Positions 23,396 to 34,149 of a DNA stretch of 64,000 bases are shown here, piece by piece. The stretch covers positions 8,184,001 through 8,248,000 of the forward strand of contig AP026548.1 of the NCBI GenBank assembly GCA_026075535.2, read 5' to 3'. This DNA comes from Tricholoma matsutake (taxonomy: Eukaryota; Basidiomycota; Agaricomycetes; Agaricales; Tricholomataceae). The notes under the pieces are model-generated. The model did no database searches, was not told the DNA's origin, and saw nothing but the letters and a program-made list of their open reading frames with translations. Both the position numbers and the translations under genes were made by a program. Within the stretch, counting starts at the first letter, position 1; each line of letters starts with the position of its first letter.

Positions 23396-24145
23396 TTCGC
23401 TATAGTTTAGGGTTGCCTTTCTTCAATTTGCATAATTAGGCTGACCACCTTGTCACTGTTGTCATATTTTTACAGCCACCTTTCAGCACATCGTGCGACA
23501 TAAAAGGTTAGCCATATACAGTTCGCACATGTACTAGTAAGCTACGTAACCACTGACGACTCAATCCTGATGTGGATTCAGAAGATCGTCAGAGACAAAA
23601 ACGAAGTGCCACTGTAGGTCAGATGACAATCAGCACCTTGGATTTTCAAAGCGTTCGGTTTGTCTTCGTCTCTAATGATTGCGTAATTGCAATCATATGG
23701 GAACGAACAGCGGAAAATGGCGAGTGTAAATTCTATGCGGTGATCGAGTTTGGGTCCGTCAAGGCTGTCGTAAACATTTCCCAAGTCTTTAAAGGCGTAG
23801 GGGATAGAAATCAAACATTGTAAGCAGGTCTATTGATAGCTGGGGATTTAGGTGTAGCGACAAGAGAAGACTATGCGAAGGCTCACTTGCAGTCTCAAGT
23901 GTCGTTCTTCGGCGTGGTGGCTGGCGTGGGAGTCTGGCCTGTGATTCTTAACGAAGCAGTAGCGGGAGCTACACCACGAGGCCTGAGGGATGGTGTCATT
24001 GACGTGCGGCAGATGATAACTGTCAGTTTCAGCCCAAGATGAGAGAATGAAATGAACAGCGTATGGCCATATCTAGCCACTATGTTGAACCTGGGCTTTT
24101 ATTCGGCATAAGAAGTCTCCAACCGTAACAGAAGATGTACGGATG

Positions 24146-24544
24146 TTATATGTTATATGGAAACCCCTTATGACAATCGTGGGCATTCGGCGCAAGGTCG
24201 GATTTTGCAGTGCTTGACAACAGCAGAAGCGAAGAAGTATAACAATTGAGAGGCATAGATTCTAGAGGGATGCATCCAAGCCTGAGTTCACTAGAAAAAT
24301 CGGGGATTGTTGGTGTCGCCAAGGCGGCAAGAATCAAGGAACCACTGGTCTTTGTATTCGAGGTGTTGACAAGGTTGTTCTGGGGGTGAACAATAAGACC
24401 CTGTTGCCAAATACTGGAAAACACCGAGAACGTATATTGTTTGTCGTCTGAAAAAGGAAAGTGCCCAGAGCCGCCTTTGTTCCTGTGGGTGCCATGGAAG
24501 TTCGATGTAAGCACAATGGCAATGGGGGCCTGTGCTTCGCACAT
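24146..24544 (-). CDS. Doubtful open frame, 132 codons
   Basis: This minus-strand frame starts 60 bp downstream of a TATA-like word (TTTATAAG on the minus strand near 24580) and would be divergent to the gene at 24887. Two alternative frames over the same bases are also open for about 80 codons, which weakens the case. No domain, signal or membrane segment is recognised. I list it only because of the promoter-like word. Confidence 0.15.
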   Translation of the reverse strand: MCEAQAPIAIVLTSNFHGTHRNKGGSGHFPFSDDKQYTFSVFSSIWQQGLIVHPQNNLVNTSNTKTSGSLILAALATPTIPDFSSELRLGCIPLESMPLNCYTSSLLLLSSTAKSDLAPNAHDCHKGFPYNI

Positions 24545-24886
24545 TGTAACGCTGAGATAATGGACGTGGCCCCCAACTTATAAACAGACAGAAGAGAAGC
24601 TGGGTTTACTGTGGTTTCTTTCCAGTCATCGTGCTCTTAATCTCAAGATTCTGTCTTCTAGGCCTAGTTTCGTTCATTCTTGTCCTATTATAAAGGTCTC
24701 TCTCTCGTCATCGTCTCTTGTATGTTTTTTTTTGGACTACTGATACCACCCTATTGAACTTATCTTTTTTTTGTTTATGTAGCTCGCTCACGTCTTTCTA
24801 ACGACAATCGCAGGTCGATTCTTCCCCTTTCACGCTGTTCACGTCCTTTCACAAACTAAACACGAATATCTAATAATAACTACACA

Positions 24887-25969
24887 ATGTCTTTCGCTAC
24901 TGCTCAATCCCCACCTGCAGCCGTATGTCATGCTACAACATTCCTGACACAACCTCTCCTCGCCATCCACCCCGAATTGAAAATCGCTTCTGTCCGGCTC
25001 GTTCTCCACTCCACTCTCACTTCCGCCTTTTTTTCTTCGTCCTCAAACATGTTAAATCTTTCATTATCCCCCAATACTACACCCCCAAGGGCCATTCATG
25101 CCGCGTGTATCGCAGCCAGCATACCTTGGTCTGACTGGATTTTCATGCTCGGTGGAAGTACTTTTGAACTCCATATTATGCCCACCCGTGTCTCTGTATG
25201 CATGTTCGACGGACGGACTGCTCATGTTTGGGAAGATTCTTGTTCTGCACCCGCCTCACAGGCTAACCCCTTAGCGGCCCTTCAATCGTCTCTCAAACGC
25301 CGCACGCGGCCTCCCACACTCGCACAACAGTTGCTTGAGTCTACACATGAAGACAAAGAGGCGGAAGAGATGTTCGCCATGCTTTCAAAATGCGACATCT
25401 CCATCGTTTCTCCCACCCCCACTAGGGGCACCTTCTCCCCCATGTCCTCGAAGGTAGCTTTCGATATCCCTCTCCCACCCCTAGCGAAGCAAATGCCTTC
25501 GGTACACTTGATCTCCTTTCCTGACTCACTGTCCGAAGCGGATTTGGATTCGCGCCCGTCCTCCCGCTCTTCCAACACCTCCTTAGTATCATTATCTTCC
25601 TTTACATCTTCTTCTGCCTCAACCATTTCCTCCGCATCCTCCATCCGCTCCTCACCACCGCCCTCTCCCGGTCGTAAACGCAGGGAAGAAAAGCAGGTGG
25701 TCGTGGACACCATGAAGACAACCCCCACCCGTTACACTTATTCTGGTGGTGTGAGCACAGTATTGACTGGAGGCGTTATGCTTGGCTCAAAGCCAAAAGC
25801 TTCTTCCCGCCATTCTACTCTTCGGAAGATACATTCTAGTGGTGCAGCCGAGACCGGTGCGACGCAAGGAAAAGGCAAGGCTGCCCTTTTACCAGTGTGG
25901 AAACCAAGAGCGAAGAGCGCGAGCTTGGAGGCGAGTAACTGGAGACGTGGTGGAGCTTGCTCGGTTTGA
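24887..25969 (+). CDS. 360-residue protein, possibly BTG/TOB-like at the N-terminus
   Basis: An uninterrupted single-exon frame begins at ATG 24887 after a pyrimidine-rich leader. Residues 1-125 form a folded-looking region with a conserved-looking stretch TPPRAIHAACIAASIPWSDW followed by FELHIMPTRVSVCMFDG. Its layout resembles the anti-proliferative BTG/TOB domain (helix, then a short strand pair). Residues 200-260 are a Ser-rich low-complexity tract followed by a basic RKRREEK patch, and the C-terminus is basic. BTG/TOB proteins bind CCR4-NOT deadenylase and restrain proliferation in animals. That assignment here is tentative. The length, lack of stops and coding-like composition support a real host gene. 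Confidence 0.65.
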   Translation: MSFATAQSPPAAVCHATTFLTQPLLAIHPELKIASVRLVLHSTLTSAFFSSSSNMLNLSLSPNTTPPRAIHAACIAASIPWSDWIFMLGGSTFELHIMPTRVSVCMFDGRTAHVWEDSCSAPASQANPLAALQSSLKRRTRPPTLAQQLLESTHEDKEAEEMFAMLSKCDISIVSPTPTRGTFSPMSSKVAFDIPLPPLAKQMPSVHLISFPDSLSEADLDSRPSSRSSNTSLVSLSSFTSSSASTISSASSIRSSPPPSPGRKRREEKQVVVDTMKTTPTRYTYSGGVSTVLTGGVMLGSKPKASSRHSTLRKIHSSGAAETGATQGKGKAALLPVWKPRAKSASLEASNWRRGGACSV

Positions 25970-27756
25970 ATTTGCATGCAACGAACATTATCTTGACAAT
26001 GACGACAGATTACGATAAAGACCATATGATGACAACTTTCAAGTCTTCGGCCCCTAGTGCGCTTTAGGACGGATTTCTTCTTGTGTATATATTAATCTTA
26101 AGCCTACGCTGTCTTCTCATCATCGTAGCGCTAGTTGCGGCTTACCTGCCCAGGGTCTTTCACTTTTTTTCTTATATTCTCTGGGATACCTTGCAACCTA
26201 CTACGCTCTGTTCTCTTCTGGGACTCCACTGACTCTTCTAATATCTAATCGTTTTGCATGTTGTATCGTTACCCTATTGTACATCGCCTATACAAAACTT
26301 GTTGTTTGTACCCTGCTTTATTCTCTAAATGCTACCGCGGCCTCCGGCCCGCCTGCCCGTTTTCTTCCTACATACTCCGAACTGTGTTTAGTTCTCACTT
26401 GCTCGGTTATAGTGACCTTTGCACTGACTGATAATGTCTCGCGATGATGGCGTACGTAGTAACTTGCGACGCGTTGATTACTATCTTAGAAGCCTTTACG
26501 ACATGCGTTTCATTGACATTTCAACAATATCACTCTGGTAAGCCCTGGAACTATTTCTCATGTACATAGACATAACCAAGCCAGTGCCACGCGATGCGTA
26601 TCCGAGTTCTCATCACAGAGAAACTATTCACACTCGGCTGTTCACAAAAACAATTGCGCTATCCAATTGTGTTCACTCCATGCAGTGCCATCTCTAAGGT
26701 TCAAAACGGGGGAAGATGCTCAGGCGTGCTTGGCAGAATACTACTCGTGGAAAGGAATGGCCATCAACTGTGTGGTTCCAATCTCTTTTGCTTTCCGCCT
26801 TCAGTAACATTCCAAGCTCTGCCTCAGTCATAACGAATGGAGAATAACCCAATATCCGAGTATGTACTGCCAAGAAACATCTTAGTCCACGTCGCTAGAC
26901 TCACCACCGTGCGGATGACGATCTCGCCAAGCCATCATACGTATTGCTCCACCAAAAGCGCAGCTAGCACTGTCCTCTGCAATACCACGAAGTTGCGCGA
27001 ACTGATGATTCAGGCCTGTATTGTATGACCCGTGGACGCCCCATCGAGTGCTGTCATTCAACCCGGATTGTGAATCTGACTCTGTGCATGGCCGAAGTCT
27101 GCATGACTGCTGCGAAGCCTTCTGTACAACGATTCGACGGTCACGCACCATCGCACACCCTCCTTACCTACCTGCACTTGAATATTGCCGATACGAGTAC
27201 GAAATGATGACGTGCAATCCCACCTCCAAGACCTCACTCAGTTCCTTCGACACATACGCACCCTCTCCCTCATCTATTATCTTGTGAATTCAATACGACG
27301 TAATGTTGTCAGGCCTACGTCGAACTCAATTTGAACTACCACTATCTCACCACCATCGTCGAAACGAAGTTGTTGGACGTATTTTCGGACGCTTAACTTC
27401 ACAAATTGACTTTCCGCGACTGCGGACTAGCGCTGATGTCGAACACGAAATGCAAATCCTGATTCCTGGACTGCTAGCATTCATACACTGGGCTGGCTGC
27501 CCGTCAAAAGTCATCAAAAGCGAAAGTCGTCAAATTGGGTCAAAATGATTTACTATAGGTATATCGTGCCGACTCCGAATCAAATACGAGAGAGCACAAG
27601 AACGTTAGGTAACAAACGATAAAATGTGGTTAACATATGTTCAGAACGAAAACGGGAAAGGCAGAATCCGAAACGCTGAATGGGAACCGGGACAGGGATC
27701 CAGATACGAAGGACCTGGTCCTTAAAGTTATATGCATGCTAAAGATGGGGGTAATG
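25970..27756. other. Intergenic stretch; nothing recognised
   Basis: The first 200 bp look like the 3' region of the preceding gene. Frames of 60-90 codons occur on both strands, but none shows a domain, a start context or exon joins that can be supported. Confidence 0.4.
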
Positions 27757-28071
27757 TCATGAGAAGGTGAGTGCAGAAGTAAAGGAGACGACGAACAGCC
27801 CGACCAGCATGCTAAGATTCGAGTAAGAAAAATCGAAGGCGAGTGCAGAAGAAGAGGGCAACAAACCTTTAGCGGGGTTGGGCTCTGGGGCAGCCTCGCG
27901 TACTATTCCAGCTACAGAGAGGTTGTAAGGGTCAGGCACAGGCGATCCTGAGACGGACAGAGTCACTGCGCAAGAGGGGTTTAATCTCATAGAGTCATAA
28001 AACCACAGTTGATGATGGAGATGGTACTCACTGCAAGCGAGAACGGAGGCGACAAGTACGGAAAAACGCAT
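27757..28071 (-). CDS. Small secreted or membrane-anchored protein, 82 residues
   Basis: Exon 1 (28071-28032) and exon 2 (27965-27757) join across a 66-nt intron with donor GTGAGT and acceptor GCGCAG, giving 82 residues in frame. The N-terminus MRFSVLVASVLAC is a typical signal peptide. The middle is Pro/Ser-rich with one N-glycosylation-type site (NLS). The C-terminus (SMLVGLFVVSFTSALTFS) is hydrophobic, as in GPI-anchored or tail-anchored proteins. An unspliced reading of 104 codons also exists but would place a less likely linker after the signal. Function unknown; basidiomycetes encode many such small surface proteins. Confidence 0.5.
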   Translation of the reverse strand: MRFSVLVASVLACSEYHLHHQLWFYDSMRLNPSCAVTLSVSGSPVPDPYNLSVAGIVREAAPEPNPAKGLLPSSSALAFDFSYSNLSMLVGLFVVSFTSALTFS

Positions 28072-28837
28072 CTTTCGATATGGATATGACTTCGGTTGTA
28101 CAACTTGGAGTAAGTCAGGGAGGTCTGTTGGGAAGCTGGGAGATGGGAGAGCCAGCGGTTTTTATCATGCCAGACTCAGGGGTACGTAGGAGAACAAGTA
28201 AGACTTAGGGGAGCCTAGGGGCAGGCAGATAGGAAAACATTTGTGATTGCGCACAGCGGATCAGTATAATATTATAGCACCTCGGCGGTACTTCGTTTCC
28301 ATCAATGTTCAGCACAGTATTTCATGCCTATAGCTAGTTCTATACATGAAGGATAGTATTTCATTTCTTCTGCACTCAACCATGTGTCGCTGCTTGCATA
28401 CAGTGAGACAGGGAACTTCAAAGTCCGTCTTGGAAAGGATTTGAATGCTGCTCAATCTACTGTATAAATAGGGGCTCACCGTTCGTTATCAACTTTTGAT
28501 ACTCCACCGTACATAGGTTCGAATTTGAACTGGCGCCATCAGGGGTCCAATTTAGGCCGCTACCAATCATCTACGTCAGCTATCTGCCAGCATGCACATT
28601 GGCGCACGAAGTGTTGACGAAGTGCCAAAAGCGGTTGGTCGATCAATGTTGGTCATATGCCTGCGTCCGAATGATCTCAAGTGGACAGAACAGTGCTTAG
28701 ATTTGAGTATTAGTAGTTATGTAATATAATTTAGGCAGTGGCATGCACCACCGCGCCTGCAAAGGTCCATGATTAACCAGGCATTCATGGGTTTACGAGT
28801 ACGAGGACTCGTTTTTTTAACCTGACCAACCTGCCAA
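28072..28837. other. Edge of the gene island
   Basis: No coding exon is recognised. A strong TATA-like word (tataaatagggg) sits near 28463-28474 on the plus strand, but no gene follows it before the chromovirus fragment begins near 28838. It may be a promoter whose gene was replaced by transposon sequence. Confidence 0.35.
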
Positions 28838-29988
28838 CAACTGCTCTGTGAAGAAATCAACGCTATTCTGCACCAAGATCGATTTCTTGGGACATCATAT
28901 TTCTGTGTGGGGAATCGAAGTGGACGACAGTAAAGTGAACCGTATCCTAAACTGGCCCATGCCAAAAGCCACAAAACACGTACACCAATTCCTGGGTCTG
29001 GTACAATACATCTCAGCCTTCCTCCCGACCCTCACAGAACACACTTCAGTCCTTACCCCACTCACAAGAAAAGAATGCAACACTACATTCCCTCCTTGGA
29101 TGCACTCCATCAGCATGCATTTGACAGCATTAAACGACTGGTAGTTAGCCGGGACTGTCTAACCACCATCAACCACGAGAACCCCGGAAACAACAAGATT
29201 TTTGTTACTTGCGATGCCAGTAAATGGTGTATGGGTGCCGTGTTATCTTTTGGACTGTCATGGGAGACCACCTGACCTGTCGCCTTTGAAAGCAGGCAAC
29301 TCAACAGTGTGTAAAGGAACTATCCCATCCACGAACCAGAGATGTTGTCTATCATGCAGGCACTGAAGAAGTGGAGGGTGGACCTCCTCGGTACACACAT
29401 CCATATCTGAATGGACCACAAAACCCTACAAAACTTCGATTTCCAGCGGGACCTGTCACAATGCCAAGCCCACTGGATGGAATACCTATTGCAGTACGAA
29501 TACACTATCACATACATAAACAGAGAGCAAAACATAGTTGCAGATGCTCTATCATGCCTACCTGACTCTATTGATGACAACCTGCCACTTGTGCAAATTG
29601 CAGTGATTTTCACTATACAAAGCAATCCCAGACTCATTACATGGATTAAAAATGGGTACAAGGTGGACCCTTGGTGCATCGGAATCCTTAATGACCTCAA
29701 ATGAGGAATGGTGGACACCAAACTGCAAATTTCACTCAAGCATGGGCTTTTATTCATTGGAAATCGCCTGATCATTCTGAAATACAAAGACCTCCACAAA
29801 CATTCATTCTGACTTGCTCACAACAACTTAGGCCATTTTGGAGCTGAAAAGTCATATGCAAACCTGTGTGATGACTTCTATTGGCCAAACATGCACAGGG
29901 ACCTTGCCAAAGGGTATGTTCCCTCCTGCCCTGACTGCCAACAAAACAAATTGATGAACACAAAATGAGCTGGCCCTTTGCACCTGCT
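28838..29988 (+). pseudogene. Chromovirus family B: RT end, RNase H and integrase N-terminus
   Basis: The fragment begins inside reverse transcriptase, downstream of the catalytic box, with KIDFLGHHISVWGIEV and the FLGLVQYISAFLPTL thumb segment. RNase H is in several frames (FVTCDASKWCMGAVLSF, WMDHKTLQNFDF, INREQNIVADALSCLP). The integrase zinc module follows (NNLGHFGAEKSYANL, CPDCQQNK). Stops and shifts are frequent. Coding is cut at 29988 by the KDZ element and resumes at 48392. The 5' part, including LTR, gag and protease, is missing. Confidence 0.85.
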
Positions 29989-30240
29989 CAGCCTATTCAG
30001 TAGAAATCCACGATACATCCGTCCAGCAGATTTCTGCAAAACAATGATAGATCCATCAGTAGCGGATTGGGCCCATAGCAGGAAAGACTCGTGTGGGCCG
30101 AGGGTGTGATGCATCCATGTGGGCCCAGTATACAGATTCACTGCTGGTGATGATTCTTCCCAGTGGTAATTGCTGAAAGATTCTCGGTGGCAGTAACATC
30201 TGACTCATGGCGCCGGCTAGCACAGTCACCATTTTACTAC
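29989..30240 (+). repeat. Left terminal inverted repeat of the KDZ element
   Basis: It aligns with the reverse complement of 48171-48391 from end to end with small indels. Shared words include ccagcagatttctgcaaaac, tgatgcatccatgtgggccc and gccggctagca. It contains two TGGGCCC words. Confidence 0.9.
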
Positions 30241-30686
30241 ATGGCACTGGCGATGATTATTACTGGTGGTAATTGCTTGATCTGTGTGGGCCCAGTGAAT
30301 AGAATTATAGCACCAGCAGCAACAATCGCTGCCAGTAATTGCTAGAAAAATATGGTCTACCCTTCATGGGCAATGATTCTCACTGCTGGTAATTACTGAA
30401 AAGATTGTAATTGCTGAAAAACAGTGCCGGCTAGCATGGTTGACATATACATTAAGCAAAATGAAAGAAGTTGCTAGTGATAATTTTATGATGTCCTTGG
30501 TAAAGAATTCATCATTGTCCTGCACTTCTGCTGCATTAATTGGGCCATCTGGCACATTGCCTCATCAAGGGTGGCAAGCTGCCAGTGAAGGGCATGGTTT
30601 ACTGCAATGTTGGACTTCACCGTCTTGACAGCCTCGCGGTAGCTGTGTTCAACAGCATCAGAATAAGTCAGAATCTCCTACAATCA
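30241..30686. other. Subterminal region of the KDZ element
   Basis: Short inverted and direct repetitions of the word ggtaattgctgaaa, together with another gccggctagca and TGGGCCCA, fill this stretch. No gene is seen. Such clustered short repeats are what transposase-binding regions of large DNA transposons look like; that role is inferred. Confidence 0.5.
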
Positions 30687-32180
30687 TTATTCAGCAGCTC
30701 CTGGCCAAAGTTCAGGACTTACTTGGGGGGCCTGCTGGGATGATGCCGGTGTCGATGGAGTACAACCTGGGAATACTGGATGAATGCGGCTGGGTAACAA
30801 AAGGCGGACGGTGCGCTGAGGAACATTTTGGGGAGAGCCAGGGTGGGAATGGACCTCATCTGAATCTCTCTGTGTCAATATTGAACTATGAGAAGATCCA
30901 GGCAAGGACAATGTTGGGGTGACATGATCCAGCACAGGTTTGATATAGGCCATAGAGACATTGAGCTCCATGTCACTACCTTCAGTCACCTCAGTAAACC
31001 AGAAGTGTGCACTGTCTGCATCTGGCATGTCAACACTGGCAGGGATCTCAAGAGTGTCCACCATTTGTAATTGTGATGGCGGTGTTGCCAAATGATTAGG
31101 ACTGCCAGGAATATAAAAAGTGTCTGGGTCAATGGTATGGGTATGTAGCACCATTGGGGCTCCAAAATCAACTCCAGAACAATCTGTGCCTGGCGAGTCA
31201 GGAATATGAAACATGTTCATGTCATTGTGTGCCAGGGATGATGTCAAATGAGCAGTGGTGCTCGCCACCGGCGACTCAGGACTACCAGTAATATAAAACA
31301 CATTGGCGGCCGGCGGGTCAGGAATATGCATGTCTAGGTCATGGTGTGCCGGCGATAGTGTCAAATGAACAGTGGTGCTCGCCACCAGCTCAGGACTACC
31401 AGGAATATAAAATGCATCAGCGGCCGGCGAGTCAGGAATATGAAACATGTCTAGGTCATGGTGTGCTGGCAATAATGTCAAGGTGCTCACCACCGGCTCA
31501 GGACTACCAGGAATATAAAATGCATTGGCGGCCGGCGAGTCAGGAATATGAAACATGTCTCAGTCATGGTGTGCCAGCGATAATGTCAAATGAACAGTGC
31601 TGATCGCCACCGGCGAGTCAGGACTACCAGGAATATAAAACGCATCAGTGGCTGGCGAGTCAGGAATATGAAAGAGATCTAGGTCATGGTGTGGCAGTGA
31701 TAATGTCAAATGAATGGTGCTCGCTGTGGGTGAGTCAGGACTACCAGGAATGTGAAATGCATCCAAGTCAAAAGATTGGGAATTTTCGGTGGGTGGGGTT
31801 GCCAAATGGATAATATCTGCAGCCGCTTCAGAAATATCAAAAGCAAATGAGGAATGTATCGATGAACGTGGTATGGAGAAATGAAGAGTACCATCCACTG
31901 CCGGTGAATCAGGACGTTCAGGAATATGAAAAGTGGCCAGGTCCAGATTATTTATATCCACCGCTGGTGAATCAGGACTACCAGGAATATCCAAGGCGTT
32001 GAGGTCCAGAGTGGGCATGCTTGTTGGTGGCAAATTTGGCAAGTTTACTGATGAGCTGCCTGAATATTCCATAAGACGTGAAAATTGATCAACAAATGCG
32101 GTCACGTGAATTTTGAATACGGAAGTTGAAACTGACATTGCATTTATTGACGCTATCAACTGCATCCACCCTAAGTACAA
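30687..32180 (-). pseudogene. Tandem-repeat protein of the KDZ element, one internal stop
   Basis: The minus-strand frame begins at 32180 (or an inner ATG near 32141) and runs to 30687. One in-frame TGA at 31557-31559 separates two segments of 206 and 289 codons. It is built of repeated units of about 35-40 residues with the core FHIPDSPA, FYIPGSP and LTLSPAHHDLD. At least seven units are recognisable, less regular at both ends. The repeats are acidic, Pro/Ser-rich and probably disordered. I know no family with these repeats. It is nearly head-to-head with the gene starting at 32192, suggesting a shared promoter. It is probably element cargo or an accessory protein; function unknown. Confidence 0.6.
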
Positions 32181-32191
32181 AGAGTTTTATC

Positions 32192-33821
32192 ATGTCTTCT
32201 CAGCACACCAAATCCATGGAGCATGCCCTCAATACATTTTTGGATGGTACTCAGATGACCGTGGATTTGAAATCCATGTTGGGCAAGTTGGTGCATGATT
32301 TTTATTATGTCCTATGAATCTTTCTAAGAAGGCTTTGAAGTTGGATTATAGGCAAAAGGTGTTGGTGAAGGAAGCGGCGATGATGCCGTTCCTCAAACAC
32401 GTGTTCAAAGTACTCCATCAGTGGGATAAGTCTGGCCCAGCGCCTTGGGAATCCATTGACTGGAGCATATATATTCGTCAACCTTTGCCCGTCGCTGCAC
32501 CAAGCAGCACTCTCCCGGCCATGCACATTACACTCCAAATTCCCACCATGGCTATGCCACCCATCGTTGCTCCTGGTTCTGCAGCCAAATCACTTGTCGC
32601 CATGTCTGCACCCATTCCTACCACTGCGATGCTGGAGGCTCAGACCAACCAAACAGAAGCAGCTGCAAGAGCCCAGAGCAAGGGCAAGGGCAAGGGCAAG
32701 GAGAAGAAGGTCATAGAACACCTGGCTCCACCTCAGTTGAAATGCCGAAAGGTGTCACCACAGCTGGTTCCGCCTGAAACAGAGGACAGCAATGTCACAA
32801 AAGAGCCACCATTCATCCATGCCAACCTGCCAATCATGACGGCCACTCCTGCTCTACCTGAAGACAATATATGGAGGTCCGTTGTGGAATGGCCCACTGC
32901 TCTGTGCGACACCTGCAGTTTGAGGGGCCTGACAACCTGCTGAACGATGGGCATCCAGATTGCTTGTGTGACATGCCACAAGGGCAAGACAAAATGCTCA
33001 TATACAGCATCACATTCAGCACGGCGGGATGAATTGATAGTGGCAGGGGAGCTCAAGGGGAGAAAAAGGTCGTTGGGAAGAAAAAGGTGAAGGCAGAGGA
33101 AAGTGAACGACTGAGAATGGCACCAAAGAGAAAATGCTGGGCAGCAGACACTGCCGGTGAGTCAGATGAGTACATCCCCATCACACCAGCCCCTGTCCCC
33201 TCAACTTCACACATCTCCAACCATATACCAACCCCAGAGCCTGTCCCATCAACAAGCCTCACAATCACCCAATCCATCAACACCACACTTCCTGTGCCAC
33301 TGCCCCCAGGTTGTGTCACCCATCCCAATTGCATGCCCACCATCAGTGGTTTACAACGGGAGCTCCAAGACCTCCGCACGCTCATATCAGTCTTGGCAGA
33401 AAATCAAGGGAAATTGGATAAGGAAAGCCTCATGTTGCATGGATACATGGAAGTTTTGAACACGTTGAAGGAAAAGATGACAGTGAGCATTCTGGCATTG
33501 GAGGCTGAGATGGGTGAGTTGAGAGAAAAGGTGCTGGTGAGCATTCCAGTGCTGGAGGCTGAGATGAGGGGGTTGAGGAATGGGATGGAGTTGGAGAAGA
33601 TGAAGCAGGAGGTTTTCATGTTGCGTGGTCAATTGGCGGCGACGAACAAGTGGCTGGCCAAATTGGAGAATGAGGGAAGCTCCAAGGAGGAATCAGAAGA
33701 CAAAGATCCATGGAATGCAGATGCCATGGCGCCATTGACGATCCATCTCCCGAAGTCATCAATGTTTGTCAATCCAGCCCATTTGCGTGAATCCATTCGC
33801 TCCCCACCATTGCTATTATGA
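32192..33821 (+). pseudogene. KDZ cargo: cysteine-cluster plus coiled-coil protein
   Basis: Three open segments follow each other: 32192-32317 (MSSQHTKSMEHALNTFLDG), 32314-32943 and 33087-33821. The middle one ends with a Cys cluster CDTCSLRGLTTC, then a stop at 32941. The same frame continues with CVTCHKGKTKCSY, so together they resemble a two-part zinc cluster (CxxC...C, CxxC...C) of the fungal Zn2Cys6 type. A Lys/Gly tract (KGKGKGKEKK) could be a nuclear signal. The last segment is Pro/Ser/Thr-rich, then a heptad-like coiled coil (about residues 90-195 of that segment, rich in Leu, Glu and Lys). The layout suggests a DNA-binding protein that dimerises. The stop and a frame change near 32310 suggest decay, unless unseen introns join the parts. 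Confidence 0.5.
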
Positions 33822-34149
33822 CCACAGCTACATCGGTGATCCCTGACAACAGTTCTTTCACCAATGCAGCTGCAACTTCTACCTCCCTGGATCCAACATC
33901 AACATACACTGCACAAATGTCCCCCCTCCCACCTGATACCACTGTCTCAATTCCAAAAACATCAACACCCCTGGCATAATTCTACGTTGGATAAAAATTA
34001 ACAATATTTTTTATACCATGCCTATTTGTGTATATATTTTGATCAATATATGCTAGTTGCTTCATTAATAGATGGAGTATAAGGTATATATTGAATTCAT
34101 CATGCTGTAGGAATGTGGAAGGAGGCTACAAGGATAGATACAACAAATG
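33822..34149. other. 3' region of the cargo gene; nothing else seen
   Basis: The first part continues Pro/Thr-rich open sequence in other frames. The rest is AT-rich with no recognisable feature, and leads into the inverted arm. Confidence 0.35.

Larger units (their letters stand above)
21371..24886. other. Intergenic stretch with weak candidates only
   Basis: No family is recognised. Weak candidates are an open start at 22792 (MTDSFNKLSLDTLG, no continuation found), a frame at 23572-23823 that is mirrored by an equally long one on the other strand, and a minus-strand frame at 24146-24544. A tRNA-Leu-like relic lies near 23325-23395. The last 250 bp before 24887 is pyrimidine-rich, as in many basidiomycete promoters. 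Confidence 0.4.

Noticed and set aside
23572..23823. 83-codon frame, plus strand
   Set aside because: A frame of almost equal length lies opposite on the minus strand and neither has a recognisable domain or exon partner.
26594..27548. Several frames of 60-90 codons between the BTG-like gene and the small secreted protein
   Set aside because: They overlap each other on both strands without start context or splice partners.
28463..28474. Promoter of the chromovirus B fragment
   Set aside because: The fragment lacks its LTR and begins inside pol more than 350 bp downstream, so the TATA word cannot be its own promoter.
29320..29799. 159-codon minus-strand frame
   Set aside because: It is the shadow of the RNase H region of chromovirus B on the plus strand.
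29981..29989. hAT element as alternative for the 18-kb insertion
   Set aside because: A 7-8-bp duplication would also fit hAT, but the only transposase inside is of the KDZ type with a CxC2 cluster.
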